A stretch of 23,134 nt of DNA from Blakeslea trispora. Its lineage: Eukaryota > Mucoromycota > Mucoromycetes > Mucorales > Choanephoraceae. Shown here piece by piece: positions 12,645 through 22,330 of the stretch. The position numbers and the translations under genes are program-made. The number at the start of each line of letters is the position of its first letter. Positions within the stretch are counted from its first letter, which is position 1. Where the stretch lies: the NCBI GenBank assembly GCA_025331445.1, contig JAIWNE010000238.1, positions 1 to 23,134 of the forward strand, given 5' to 3'. A model generated the notes under the pieces. It saw only the letters and a program-made list of their open reading frames with translations, was not told the DNA's origin and did no database searches.

Positions 12645-14375
12645 TTAAACAAAGACGCAATTAACAGCAGCATTCGATAATCCTGCTTCTTGAATTGTTT
12701 GGTCAAGAATATCAATCAGTTGTGTACGGTTGAACACAAGCTAGAAGTTTTTTCCCCCAAAAAATAAAACAAAAATAACAATTAAGATCCAACCTAAATG
12801 AAATCATCTTTCTCTCTTTTACCTCAAATGGTTGGTGGTTACTAGCACCAGGTACTTCTGCTTTAACAAATTCAAACAAATAGCGTACTGGGTCTGACTT
12901 TTGAAAACGACGAATAATTCGACTGCCATCACCCATTCTTAATTGAATTCGTGTTGAGTTGGCCATATCCGTTGTCTCGGGCCGTTCAACTGCTTGAATG
13001 CCATCAAAGGCAGATCCGGCTTTTATCTCCTCTCCACTTTCCTCTTTGGTCTCTACAGTCTCTTCCTTGGCCTCTTCCTCTGTCTGATCTATCTTTTCTA
13101 CATCCATTTGATCATTGTTTAATGAGGCAGCAATGGCTGCATTCAACTGCTCTTCCTCTGTCATCTCAGACAAGTTCTTTTGTTCTTTTCGAGGTCGTTT
13201 TTGTTGACCTGTGTTTGAGTGCTCCAGAAATTCGGTAATATCCATCATAAAATCAGTAGGACTCAACTGCTTTTCCCACATTTTTACACGTTCGCCTGTG
13301 CGGGCATCAATGATGGCTAAATGAGGGAATCCACGAGTAGCATAATAAGTGTGATATCTCTTTCCATCTGCACTATCCTTAGAGTACTAATTCAAGAAAG
13401 ATTAATCAGATTTATCTTCAAGAAACGATCATTTCTCTTTTCCTTGCCTGTAAAAACACAAAAGATTCACGAATGATATCCTTCACAAACGAATCACTCC
13501 ATAAATCTCGATTCATCACTTGACACGCAAACTCGGTTTGATCTTGTACATTAATCAATAGCCATCTATCTTTTTCTTTTGCGTATTCTCTTGCCTATAA
13601 GAGAAATGTTACATCTTGTATGCTCTATTATCATAGTACATCTTATCCCTTACTTCTTCGAAATTTCCTCGAAACATGATATCAAAAGGAGGTCTAAATA
13701 GATCAGCTAATCTTTTAGCTTTAGATGTCATTGGGCTTACACCTTCTGGTGAACCTGTGGAAGATCGACTTGGGGCTACTTTTTTATGTATTGAAAAATA
13801 AAGAGGGTTATTTATGAAATAGAGCCAAAAAACAGAGAGACAAGCTTCATACCTTCAGGTTCATATCGATCAAAGAAGCCAGAAACTGAGCCTGTAGCAG
13901 AATCACCTTGATTAAATACAGAAGGACGAGCGGCTAATTAAACAGAGTATCAGTAAAGTTTGTTTTTAAAAGAGAAGCAACATAAGAAATATATGCAATG
14001 AACCTGGTTCTGATCGAGGCACATGCCATGAGGATGTTGTAGGTAAAAACATGTCATTGCTTGGACCAGCCAAAATATCTGTCTTGGGCGCAATAGGTGC
14101 TCTGACATCACTTTCTTGTAGTTGTCTAGCCAAAGCCTCATCTGTATCGGAATGAACAGAAACAGGTCTTGAGGTTCGCGTAGTAGTACCTCCATTCTCT
14201 AGAAATAAGGTCACTGCTGTCTCAAAGTTGTTATCAGCAATCTAACATGAGAAGTTTAACAGAGATATTTTCAGAAATGCATTTTTTCTTTTTTTACTTC
14301 TAAGAATTGCTGTGCCGTCTCTACAGAAGCTCCAGTAATGTCGCAAAAGCGAGAAATGTCTTCTTGATCACTCAT
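12645..14375 (-). CDS. UBA-UAS-UIM-UBX protein, Cdc48/p97 cofactor (UBXN7/Ubx5 type)
   Basis: Exons on the minus strand: 14375-14298, 14241-14004, 13933-13853, 13778-13654, 13594-13448, 13386-12823, 12740-12645; 442 aa, phases agree. The N-terminus is UBA-like (DISRFCDITGASVETAQQFL, then NNFETAVTLFLENGG). A UAS thioredoxin-like domain covers about 155-280 (LADLFRPPFDIMFRGNFEEA, DRWLLINVQD, GFPHLAIIDARTGE). A ubiquitin-interacting motif lies at 299-314 (EEEQLNAAIAASL). The UBX domain (about 366-442) starts IQLRMGDGSRIIRRF and ends VNCVFV. In UBXN7/Ubx5 this set links ubiquitinated substrates, cullin ligases and the Cdc48/p97 segregase. Intron 5 (13447-13387) begins with GC, forced by the conserved reading FVFLQ-YSKDS; intron 2 (14003-13934) begins GTTCAT. 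A low-complexity Glu-rich linker lies between UIM and UBX. Confidence 0.93.
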
Positions 14376-14578
14376 AGTTTATAGAAAGAAAATAAGAAAA
14401 ACAAAAGAAAAAAAAAAGGAATACGTCAAACTTATTACGCAAACCAAAAAAAAATAAAAAATAAATACGACGCATTGATACTTGACGTGTTCCAATCTCA
14501 GATTAACAAATTGTATGAAAAACCAGTATTAAAATCGCGTTTTAGACAGGAGGAACCAGAAAAGGAAATATGCAGTGC
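14376..14578. promoter_or_regulatory. Promoter region of the UBX gene
   Basis: About 200 bases between the UBX start codon and the decayed recombinase reading frame. Contains A-rich tracts (14390-14420, 14443-14465) and short TGACG-like motifs (around 14424 and 14491 on either strand). No TATA box in the minus orientation is evident at the spacing used by the other genes. Confidence 0.4.
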
Positions 14579-15886
14579 TCAATTAGAGACAGAAACATTC
14601 TCTAAAACAGATTGAGCATCAACAAAGTTATCGTCATCTGAATCAGAGAAAGGCAAGTCAATCATTTCGATATAATCAAGAACTGCATCAGAACCAGGTA
14701 AGACAGAAGCAGTAAAGCCCACCAATGCCAAATGTTCGCGGCGGCAATAGTTCTGAAAGGTCGCCGAGTTGGACTAGTTATCCAATGTTTGAATGTCTTC
14801 TAATGGTAAGCCTGCCTTGAGTGCCAAAGAACTAGCGAGGGAGCAGACATTCACCCGAGATTCCTTGGTTGAAAGCTTGACCAAGACCGGAGCCATGTGG
14901 AAATGGTAGTGGTCTTGACCGGTTCAGATGGTCGAAGAGAATTGACAAGCAAAGAGTGCGGTTGGAGACGATGTTGAATGATTTGATGATTTCTGAGTCT
15001 AATGAAGGTTTAGATAGGGTAAAGTGAAGGATTATGATGAGCGTGTACCATAAACAGTTTGATAATACGAAATACGTTTCTACTTTGGTGCAACTAGCTT
15101 AAAGTACAAGGTCTTGAGGTCAGCAAAGACGGAGATGGATGCAAGGTCAAGACATTCTAAGTCAGAACGTTGAAGAAAGGCCGTCATGCCTAGCAGAAAT
15201 GCTGCTTTTCATTGAAGATCACATAATTTACAAGTAGTATTATTGATGGCTTTAATTTTGTCTAGCATAGGCTGTAATTTGATAGACTGATGGTGAATCT
15301 CAATTGGCGGCGCCTCGTTTTTGAGAGCTTGTAAAAAGGAGACAAGAATGGGATGACTACTGATGCTGCCGGGTCGTGTATGGAAGCGCAGGACCACTGA
15401 TCGCCACATAGCTAATGAATTCACATATAGATTTTCTTTTTTTATCTATCATCATTACTAAAAAGTTTACCAGGTCTTCAGCTGTAATAAAGTTACAGGA
15501 AATGCTACAATTTGGTGCTCATTCAATGAAGACAATTTGGGTAGGGTGATGGCATCTATTTGTCAATGTTTTGTCTGACAGAGAAGAGAGTATGTGATTA
15601 TTTGCCCGGGTGGAAAGAGAGGTGGCGCTTAATTTTTGGCTGAGAGCTGCCCTGTAGAGGTGAAGGCGTAATCAGGCTGCGGTGTTGGATATGGTGGTGA
15701 GTGAGCAGTAATGGCGGTAATGTTGTTAGTCGTTGTAGAAGGGGAGAGTAAATTGCGGTGGTTTGATAAAGAACGATCACTGTTACCTGAGTGAGTCGTT
15801 CTAGTACTATTTCGTAGAACTGGAACAATGAGTTTCTACGGCTGATTAAACCATGGTTGGTGAAACTTTTTCCATGACAGTGACAT
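14579..15886 (-). pseudogene. Degenerate tyrosine recombinase (Crypton/DIRS-like) relic
   Basis: A broken reading frame of about 435 codons from an ATG at 15886 to TGA at 14579. In order it reads a Ser/Thr/Pro-rich N-terminus, SLSTRANNHIL, ITAEDLVNFL, SHPILVSFLQALKNEAPPIE, KAAFLLGMTAFLQRSDLECL, a mid-region, then KTTTISTWLR, STKESRVNVCSLASSLALKA, SATFQNYCRREHL and an acidic end (DLPFSDSDDDN). This succession matches my knowledge of fungal transposon tyrosine recombinases. It is broken by stops at 15836, 15629, 15519, 15209, 15080 and 14774 and by several frame changes. Three stops sit where I expect Trp, and likely active-site residues are altered (Q before RSDL, C in NVCSLAS, YC in NYCRR). 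It is therefore a dead copy. Whether the parent was a Crypton or a DIRS-like retroelement cannot be told, since no reverse transcriptase was found beside it. Confidence 0.75.
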
Positions 15887-16926
15887 TGTATCTTATGCTA
15901 AGGCATCATAACTTGAATTTTAAGCGATGTACCTTTTCAATGGGTGCGTTGTCCTTGTTATATTAGGGCATATACAAAAGCCAGAACAATTTGGAAATTC
16001 AATTAATCATCATCAAAAGTCATTTTGACAGATAATGTCAAAATAACGATAAATCAAATAATGTCCACAAAGTTGGAAACTTAAAATCATTTCAGATATC
16101 ACCAGACGTAATCCTAAAATCAAACATCTAACAAGCATTGGTAAAAAGCGACGATATGATATATAAAGCGTTCAATGTGCCTAGCTAACACACTGAAAGC
16201 ATGATCAGATTTATATTCATTGATTCTCTTCTCACCAACACTTGAAATAGCTATATGAAATGACACATGTAATAGCAGGAAGGTTGCATAGACCTTATAA
16301 TACCAAGGTAGCAGCATCTAACAAAACAAGTATCAAACAGCTAAGCCTGATATATTGAAACACTAATCAAGATAAAACATATCTTGTCGAGCATAATTAG
16401 CATCTCTCCAAGATATAAATCGAGCAAACAATATATTTTCACCTTGCCCAATGCGAGGGATGGAATCTGACTACAGCCATCTTTCACTTAATGTGACCAG
16501 TCATCCTAGTAGAGAAACTGCTTGTACAGATAAAATTATAATGGTGTGATTGATTGAAACCGTGATAAAATTGATATATAAACACAACATAGACTTGCAA
16601 TAGAATTAGTTTCCTCTCATTGAATTTTCTTGAGACTACAAATATCGCTTCACATATTGTTCTTAGTTCCCGCGATACTTATTATAGGTCATTGTGTTCA
16701 TTTATTACATCTCTTCTTTTATATTACTTTATTCTCTTTACTTTACTTATATCTCTAATCGGACGACTTAAAACCTGGTGCTCATTACTTATAACCTTGC
16801 TGCCTGATTGCTCTGTTATATCTATTGGCTCTCTTTCTCAACTTACTGCAAAAACTATCCTTTGTCCTGTAACAACAACATCATCTAGGCCTCCAGATCG
16901 AAACCTCAAAAACATTAAAAATTTGC
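15887..16926. other. Gene-poor AT-rich stretch, probable decayed transposon flank
   Basis: No intact gene found. A 65-codon minus open frame (16317-16120) and a 106-codon plus open frame (16620-16940) show no motif I recognise; the latter is hydrophobic and runs into the tRNA terminator region. A perfect short inverted repeat lies at 16022-16044. Confidence 0.45.
16022..16044. repeat. Short perfect inverted repeat (9-bp arms, 5-bp loop)
   Basis: ATTTTGACA, loop GATAA, TGTCAAAAT. It could be a hairpin or a palindromic protein site beside the recombinase relic; no function can be assigned. A match of this size can occur by chance in AT-rich DNA. Confidence 0.4.
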
Positions 16927-16935
16927 AAAAAAAAA
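16927..16935 (-). terminator. Pol III terminator of tRNA-Glu
   Basis: A run of nine A on the plus strand, so nine T in the transcript, starting 13 bases after the mature tRNA 3' end. This is the standard oligo-T terminator of RNA polymerase III. Confidence 0.75.
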
Positions 16936-16947
16936 TATAAAATATAT

Positions 16948-17018
16948 TCCCCAACGGGGAATCGAACCCCGGCCGTGTCGGTGAAAGCGACAAATCCTAG
17001 CCACTGGACCATTGAGGA
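16948..17018 (-). tRNA. tRNA-Glu (anticodon TTC)
   Basis: 71 nt folding as a full cloverleaf. The acceptor stem is TCCTCAA/TTGGGGA with one T-G wobble. The D arm is GTCC AGTGGCTA GGAT. The anticodon stem is TGTCG/CGACA around loop CTTTCAC, giving anticodon TTC. The T arm is CGGGG TTCGATT CCCCG. The GGTTCGATTCC B box is intact, no intron is present and CCA is not encoded. It decodes GAA/GAG as a nuclear-type tRNA. It is an intact Pol III gene in an otherwise decayed region. Confidence 0.95.
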
Positions 17019-18534
17019 CTTCTTATTTTAGTAAAATACAATTATTAAGGCAAACAAATAAAATTTAAAATTGTCCGGCAAAAATCCGGTAAGTTTGCGA
17101 GCCGCACTTACAAATGACGTAGACAAGCATTAGATAATAGAACCCTCTTGTCCCTGGATAGACCCTCTTTTCCGTTTTTGGATTTATCATTATCAATAGC
17201 CGCCCTATCCTTTAGTACATGCAGAATACACTCCGTAAGGATTCTAGACTCTTTTCCCCTTTCCGTTATTCCTCCCATCGTATGCGCTTTCTTTAAGTCA
17301 AGATGTCTTTGGCAGAAAATTGTATACTTAAAATTGATCCCTTTTATTTTTATTTACTTTATTTTATTTACCATTTTTTATCCACATCAACTAGATCTCA
17401 TTAGAAATTTGAATTCAATCTTTAAAACTTTTAGTATAAATAACATAAATAATTTGAATAATAAACGAGAGCTTTTTCCTACTCTAAGAATCAGGGTGTA
17501 ACTTGAAGTTTGGTTGAATTGAAGTATTGAAGAACTACTTCGTGTCAGAAAAAGATGTCTTATACAGACATAGTTACATAGTCTCAGTTGCAGCTATAAA
17601 TAATCATGTCCCAACTTCAATGCTGACACATCCATGTTTGAATAAATGTACGCATACAAAATCATGCAAGACAATAGACATTGTTTTGTCAATAAAAGGA
17701 TAAAGACGCATATAACAGGAATGATCATAATTCTAATTACATGTGGTCTTTTTTCCCATCATACTTAATTGATTTCATTACAATTCTCATCAGCATTAAC
17801 TAGAAATATTTATATTAGTAAAGCATATCAAATCATTACATACAACATGCCCGTTAGATTTGAAAAAACAAGAGCCCTTCTTAGACTTACGATGTTCATT
17901 GCATGATACAGTATGCTTCAAAAAATTTAAAGTCGAATGCAACTTTTTTTATAGGGGACAGTACTAGAATATCTGTGTTAGATTCAAAGTACAAATATAA
18001 GGGTTTGATCCAATAACTGGGCTTTGCATCAAAATAGATGACTAGTCACTACGTTTGATTAAAGATATCATAATGAAGCCATGTCAAAATCTGTATGATA
18101 TATTTTGTAATCGAATGTTAGTGATTATGTTGTATAAGTGGGTTCTCAACAGGGACAAAAAAAAAGGCAAATTACAGCTTAGACTTAACTTTTATTGCTT
18201 TGTCCAAGTAAATTGAATGAATTTTTCTAACTAGTCAAGAATCTATCTCTATTTATACTATTCAGTTGATGATGGGAAGTGACTTGGTCTTCAATGCACA
18301 ATGTCTATCTTTGTTATATCTTACCTTACCTACCAATGAACAATCAATTTAACAGGCCAACTTAGTGACTTCTTGCATTGAGACATAAATAATAAAGCGG
18401 TAACATCTTTATGGTTCTACAAGACTCGATGTTCAATCAGATAAAAGATTATAGCAAGGAAATTGTTAGATAAAAAGTTAACCCTTTGTAGCTCAAGTCA
18501 TAGTGTTAAAGAAACAAAAGAAGAAGAATAACTT
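17019..18534. other. AT-rich intergenic region, no supported gene
   Basis: About 1.5 kb with stops in every frame over most of its length. The only segment with non-random-looking composition is a minus-strand frame whose ATG is at 17278 and stop at 17108 (56 aa, charged, MGGITERGKESR start); I do not recognise it. A 117-codon plus frame over the same ground (17148-17501) is hydrophobic and probably a shadow. Confidence 0.45.
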
Positions 18535-18573
18535 TTAATATTCAAATTGACCACCATTGGTATCAATAACTGC
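18535..18573 (-). pseudogene. Possible C-terminal remnant of a Tc1/mariner-type transposase
   Basis: Twelve sense codons then TAA read AVIDTNGGQFEY. From memory, Tc1-like transposases of Mucorales often end with a similar A-V-I-D/E-x-x-G-G-x-x-x-Y tail. A stop directly precedes the segment. Too short for a firm call. Confidence 0.25.
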
Positions 18574-18720
18574 CTATCATATGTGAATAATTTAATCAAA
18601 ATTTCTGTTGAACGCAGCTTTTTTATTCATGACTGTATAATAAGCTATTATTCTGCACTCAATAAACAGTATCTTTATGGCTAATTTCAATTTACTACTC
18701 TAATTCTGTACACTAAAAAA

Positions 18721-19452
18721 TCAAGAACTGTTGAAAAAAGACTGTTGCTTGATGTTCTTGCCTTGCTGATGCTCAGAAATACTACCTTCCTCAATGAACT
18801 GGGTAGCCCATTGAACAATGGTTGCAGCTCGATACTTTTCATTGCTATTAGGCCAGTAGTAGTTTGCTGCTCCTCTTGAGCTGTCACCTTTGTTCATTCC
18901 TTGAAGTCTCTTTGTAAAGTACAGCTTTACAGAAAGATACTGGCAGTATTCGTAACTATGCACAAGGCTTCCTTCCTTTGCCTTATTCATGATAGGTAGA
19001 ATATACTTATCCAAGCTTTGTACAGAATCTTTAATTCTGATGAGTTCTGCCTTCGTATGACTCATATCAATAGAACGTTTTACTTCGGAACTCTTAGTGA
19101 TGGTAACTCCAAAGTTTGCGAGCTTTTGCTTCGAATCGATGGCTTCAGCTTCCTTTCTTCTTCTCCACTTTGTAACATCCGAGTTCTTTTGATAAATTCC
19201 TTTTCTCTTTTGACCTGATACGAGGGATTGATTAGTCTTCTTTCCGAGTACTTGATCGATTGTCTTGGGTGAGTCAGCAGATACTTCTACTTCCTCAGAA
19301 GGCTGAATCAAAGATTCCATATCCAATTCATTCGTCTCCCAATCTTCACGTTGATCAATGGCATTTGTTAAAGAATCATTCTTTTCGAAACTTCCTTTTG
19401 CAGAGCGCTTTTTTCTTAAAGCAGCTTTCTTTCTGTTACTTAATGCAGGCAT
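18721..19452 (-). pseudogene. N-terminal fragment of a DDE-superfamily transposase
   Basis: A 243-codon open frame starting MPALSNRKKAALRKK. It is basic at the start, has an acidic Ser-rich middle, then KWRRRKEAEAIDSKQKLANF, YCQYLSVKLYFTKRLQGMNK and near its end RAATIVQWATQFIEEGS followed by HQQGKNIKQQSF. The pattern (R-A-x-x-I-x-x-W, F/Y-x-x-x-G, QGK-H/N) resembles the region upstream of the catalytic core in fungal proteins annotated as DDE superfamily endonucleases. The frame stops 10 residues after QGK, so the catalytic DDE core is absent, and I found no continuation in the sequence beyond the stop. I call it a truncated transposon ORF; a lineage-specific unknown protein is the alternative. 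Confidence 0.5.
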
Positions 19453-20413
19453 TTTAATAAAAAGTTTTAAAAAGAGGGGCTGTCAAATTTGAGAACAATA
19501 ATTGATTTTATTAAAGACTGTTAATAAGATGTATACTTTACTATTGGCTAAACGTAAGTTACACGGAAAACTGTTTAAAACTCAACTTCAAAGTTCTATA
19601 TGGGTAGGCTTATGACCCTCTAGGCACTCTTTCAAATCTATGGCCTTCTCATATAACCACAGCCAAAATTTTGGAATACCACTCGACTTTGAAGCCTTTC
19701 AGATAAAAATACTTTTATGTTGATCAAGAAAGTAAATGATAACTTTTGTTTAGAAAGGTATTGAAAATGAATGTTATGCGGCTTTATTTGAATCCATTCA
19801 CTCTTGATCCCTCTAAAAACTTTCATAGATGGGGTATTCTCTTCCAGGTTTAGGACCCAACACACTGTATCAGAGGTGATGTTCATTAAGTTTATATACT
19901 ATTAAATTGTTGACCTCCCTAAAATAGTGAAGCAGCAACAAGGCAATACAGGAAACGCCCAAGAGAGGATGAGTCACGAACAATCATGGTGTGTATGTTG
20001 GTGGATGGGGTTTTCTTCAAACATTTTGCTGTTATCTGAGTTCTAGAAAACTCAATGGGTAACAACAAAGACTCAATAGCTCGAAGTCTAAACACCTAAT
20101 ATCCTTTATCTTGAATAAAATTCAACTTTATTCTTATAAGAAATTCTTCTCATTCACAGATAAAACATAGTAGATTTACCCAATATATCGAACAAAGAAA
20201 CTAATAATTAAAAAGAAGAAATCATTAGTTTTATTTCTTTTTGGCTCTGATAAGAAGGAAATGTTGTACCTTCTTTTACTATGCTAAACTGGTACCGGTC
20301 CCTTCCTACTCTTTAAGACTATGTTCATTCAGGTGAAGGTTTGACCCTTTTGTAGCTCTGTTCGGTGGTTGCTAGATAGTTATTCACTTAATGACGATAT
20401 GGCATCGTTCATC
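19453..20413. other. Intergenic, no supported gene
   Basis: Nearly 1 kb of AT-rich sequence. A minus open frame (19886-19638, 82 aa, contains CWVLNLEENTPSMKVF) has no recognised motif. It probably includes flanks of the transposase fragment, but no clear terminal repeats were found. Confidence 0.4.
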
Positions 20414-20420
20414 TATAAAG
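20414..20420 (+). promoter_or_regulatory. TATA box of candidate secreted-protein gene
   Basis: TATAAAG 106 bases before the ATG at 20520, followed by a pyrimidine-rich leader with repeated CTTGT units (about 20445-20516). Layout matches the promoters at 365 and 22840. Confidence 0.4.
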
Positions 20421-20519
20421 AAAGATCACTCACTGTTTGCAAGCAAGTCTTCTTGTTGTTTGTTTACCCTTGTTCCTGCTCAGTCTTGTCTGGCTTGTCT
20501 CTTGTTTGGATCTTGTTCA

Positions 20520-20774
20520 ATGACAGCTTCCCGCGTGCTCCTGTTTCTGGTCGCAGCTGCTCCCGTAGCCTCTGCGAACCCTATCAGTATCAACATGTGC
20601 CTTGAGTTTTTTCTTATTCTTCTTTTCTTCTTTAAATTCTTCCGCCAAGGTACCAAAATACACAGTTGGGGTAACGGCCATACATGTAACATCCAATGCT
20701 TGTCACTGATTTTCTTACTTTTATATGTATGTTCCTCTTTTTCTATCTCTTGTGTCTTATATCTGATTATTTGA
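20520..20774 (+). CDS. Candidate small secreted protein (3' structure uncertain)
   Basis: From the ATG at 20520 the frame encodes a textbook signal peptide, MTASRVLLFLVAAAPVASA, with likely cleavage before NPISIN. A TATA box and a pyrimidine-rich leader precede it. Unspliced, the frame runs to TGA at 20772-20774 through a Phe/Leu-rich stretch that looks like translated intron. A likely intron is 20597-20665 (GTGCCT...CACAG), which keeps phase and joins to WGNGHTCNIQC, a short Cys-containing segment. The frame then becomes hydrophobic again (LSLIFLLLY), so another intron or an earlier end is possible. Function is unknown; this could also be the 5' remnant of a decayed gene. Confidence 0.4.
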   Translation: MTASRVLLFLVAAAPVASANPISINMCLEFFLILLFFFKFFRQGTKIHSWGNGHTCNIQCLSLIFLLLYVCSSFSISCVLYLII

Positions 20775-22259
20775 TGTAAGTAGCTCCACTTAATACTTAG
20801 TTCATCTTAAAGCTCACTGTTGTTATTGAACCTGTTTCGTCTAGTATTCTGATTGATTGATTCTTTGATTTATGAGCCATTCTATATTTTAATTTTATAT
20901 CTATTTTTTGATTGATATGGCTACCAAAAAATGTTTGAATAAAGTGCAGTATGGAGCCATGTTTCAAATAAAATGTTCAAGTATTCTCAACTTTACATTG
21001 ATAATATGCCTTGATTCGACTGTAGATAAATGTCTAGCTACAGGTAACTCTCAAAATAATAAAATTTAACACTGCCTATGCTTGGTGATACATTCTCGTT
21101 TTCTTAATCAACTTATCAAAATCGCTGTCATCCATTGAGAGACACTTTCTGCTATTGGTTATAGGAGGCTTCTTCTTCACACATCATTTTCCATAGAATT
21201 TTAAAACCGACACTAATTTGTTGAAATCCAATTCAAGCTTTAGAAGATCATTCATTGTCAACAGGATTTTGATATCGGTTAACTCATAAAGTATGTAAAG
21301 ACCATCATTGACCAAAGTGAGAGCGTAAAACACAAGCAATTTGCCTACACCTTACTTAACATAATTATCTTCTAAAGAAGAATACTTTTTTCTTTTGTTT
21401 TAATAAAGCAAATTGACCGCATTGCTGATCGATTGTCCTCGTTGGCTGATATATCGCTTGTTTGTTTATCCTTTGTATGAAAGAGTTTGGGCCTTGATTC
21501 TGTGTTTGGCAATACGAAAAGACTATATTTCTATCCTTAGTACGAAAAGAGAAAAGAAGTTGGCACAGACCATTTACTATGATTACTATTCATTATTCTG
21601 CAGCAAGAAGAAGAATAGGGGCGATACTCTAGTATCAACAAAAACATGCAAGCCAATCACGACATACAAGCAGCTATATAGCAATTCATCTGTAGATGCG
21701 TTTGTCACAGTAGTTGGTCTGTTTACACAGCTCATGCTGCTGTTTTGCTTATGATTCAGACGATTATAGAAAAAGGATTCTACCACAACATTACAAAAGT
21801 AGTCAGTACTAAGACTTGACTTGATACTCTTGTCGGCAAATCTCATTGGATCAATGTCCCTGAGTGTGCCAAGACAAATTGATGTGTATAGTGCTAATAA
21901 TGTCTGCACATTTTCCCCTATTTTCTCGAAACAATGATACATTATGTGCAATAGGTAAAAGGTATTTGCCTTTGATACTTTAACGCTTAACAGTAACCAC
22001 TGAGTTACACTGAGTATGGGCAGATCAATTGAGCCTATTTAGTTCATAGTCAATGCAGCTCGTGCTAAGACTATGAAATATTTAAACATAAGCAATGCAT
22101 CAAGAGCCTTCTGTAAACATCACCTGTTATTCAAATAGGTAATTTTATCAAGCAAACAAAGCTATTAATTGCAAAACAACAGTCATCAGCTATTGTCTTT
22201 AAAGTTGTTTGATTTCTCTAAGCTCTTTTCTTTATTGCTCTCATTCGAAACATAAAAAT
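20775..22259. other. Intergenic, no confident gene
   Basis: About 1.5 kb with AATAAA-type motifs (for example 20938) and no recognisable protein. Opposed open frames overlap here: plus 21413-21754 (113 aa) and minus 21951-21586 (121 aa, KIGENVQTLLALYTSIC). Neither carries a motif I know, and at most one can be real. Confidence 0.4.
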
Positions 22260-22330
22260 ACAGTAGTCGCTCTGTTTAAGGGCGAGATTTTCAAGATTTT
22301 TTGCCTACCCTTAAATAGAGTGACCGCTGT
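22260..22330. mobile_element. 71-bp imperfect inverted repeat, MITE-like
   Basis: Arms of 23 nt at 22260-22282 (starting ACAGTAGTCGCTCT) and 22308-22330 (ending AGAGTGACCGCTGT) are complementary at 19 of 23 positions. Three of the four mismatches are G-U compatible as RNA, and the loop is 25 nt. Left flank is TA, right flank TG, close to the TA duplication of Tc1/mariner elements. It could be a miniature transposon, back-to-back terminal repeats left by an internal deletion, or a hairpin-RNA locus. Confidence 0.5.

Noticed and set aside
15412..15470. Apparent 59-nt GT-AG intron inside the recombinase relic
   Set aside because: The conserved reading AEDLVNFL runs straight through the supposed donor, and these recombinases are usually intronless in this part, so the splice-like signals are probably chance.
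18480..20357. Similar strings ACCCTTTGTAGCTC (about 18480) and ACCCTTTTGTAGCTC (about 20343)
   Set aside because: Short, with one indel and no extended similarity; not convincing as a repeat pair.
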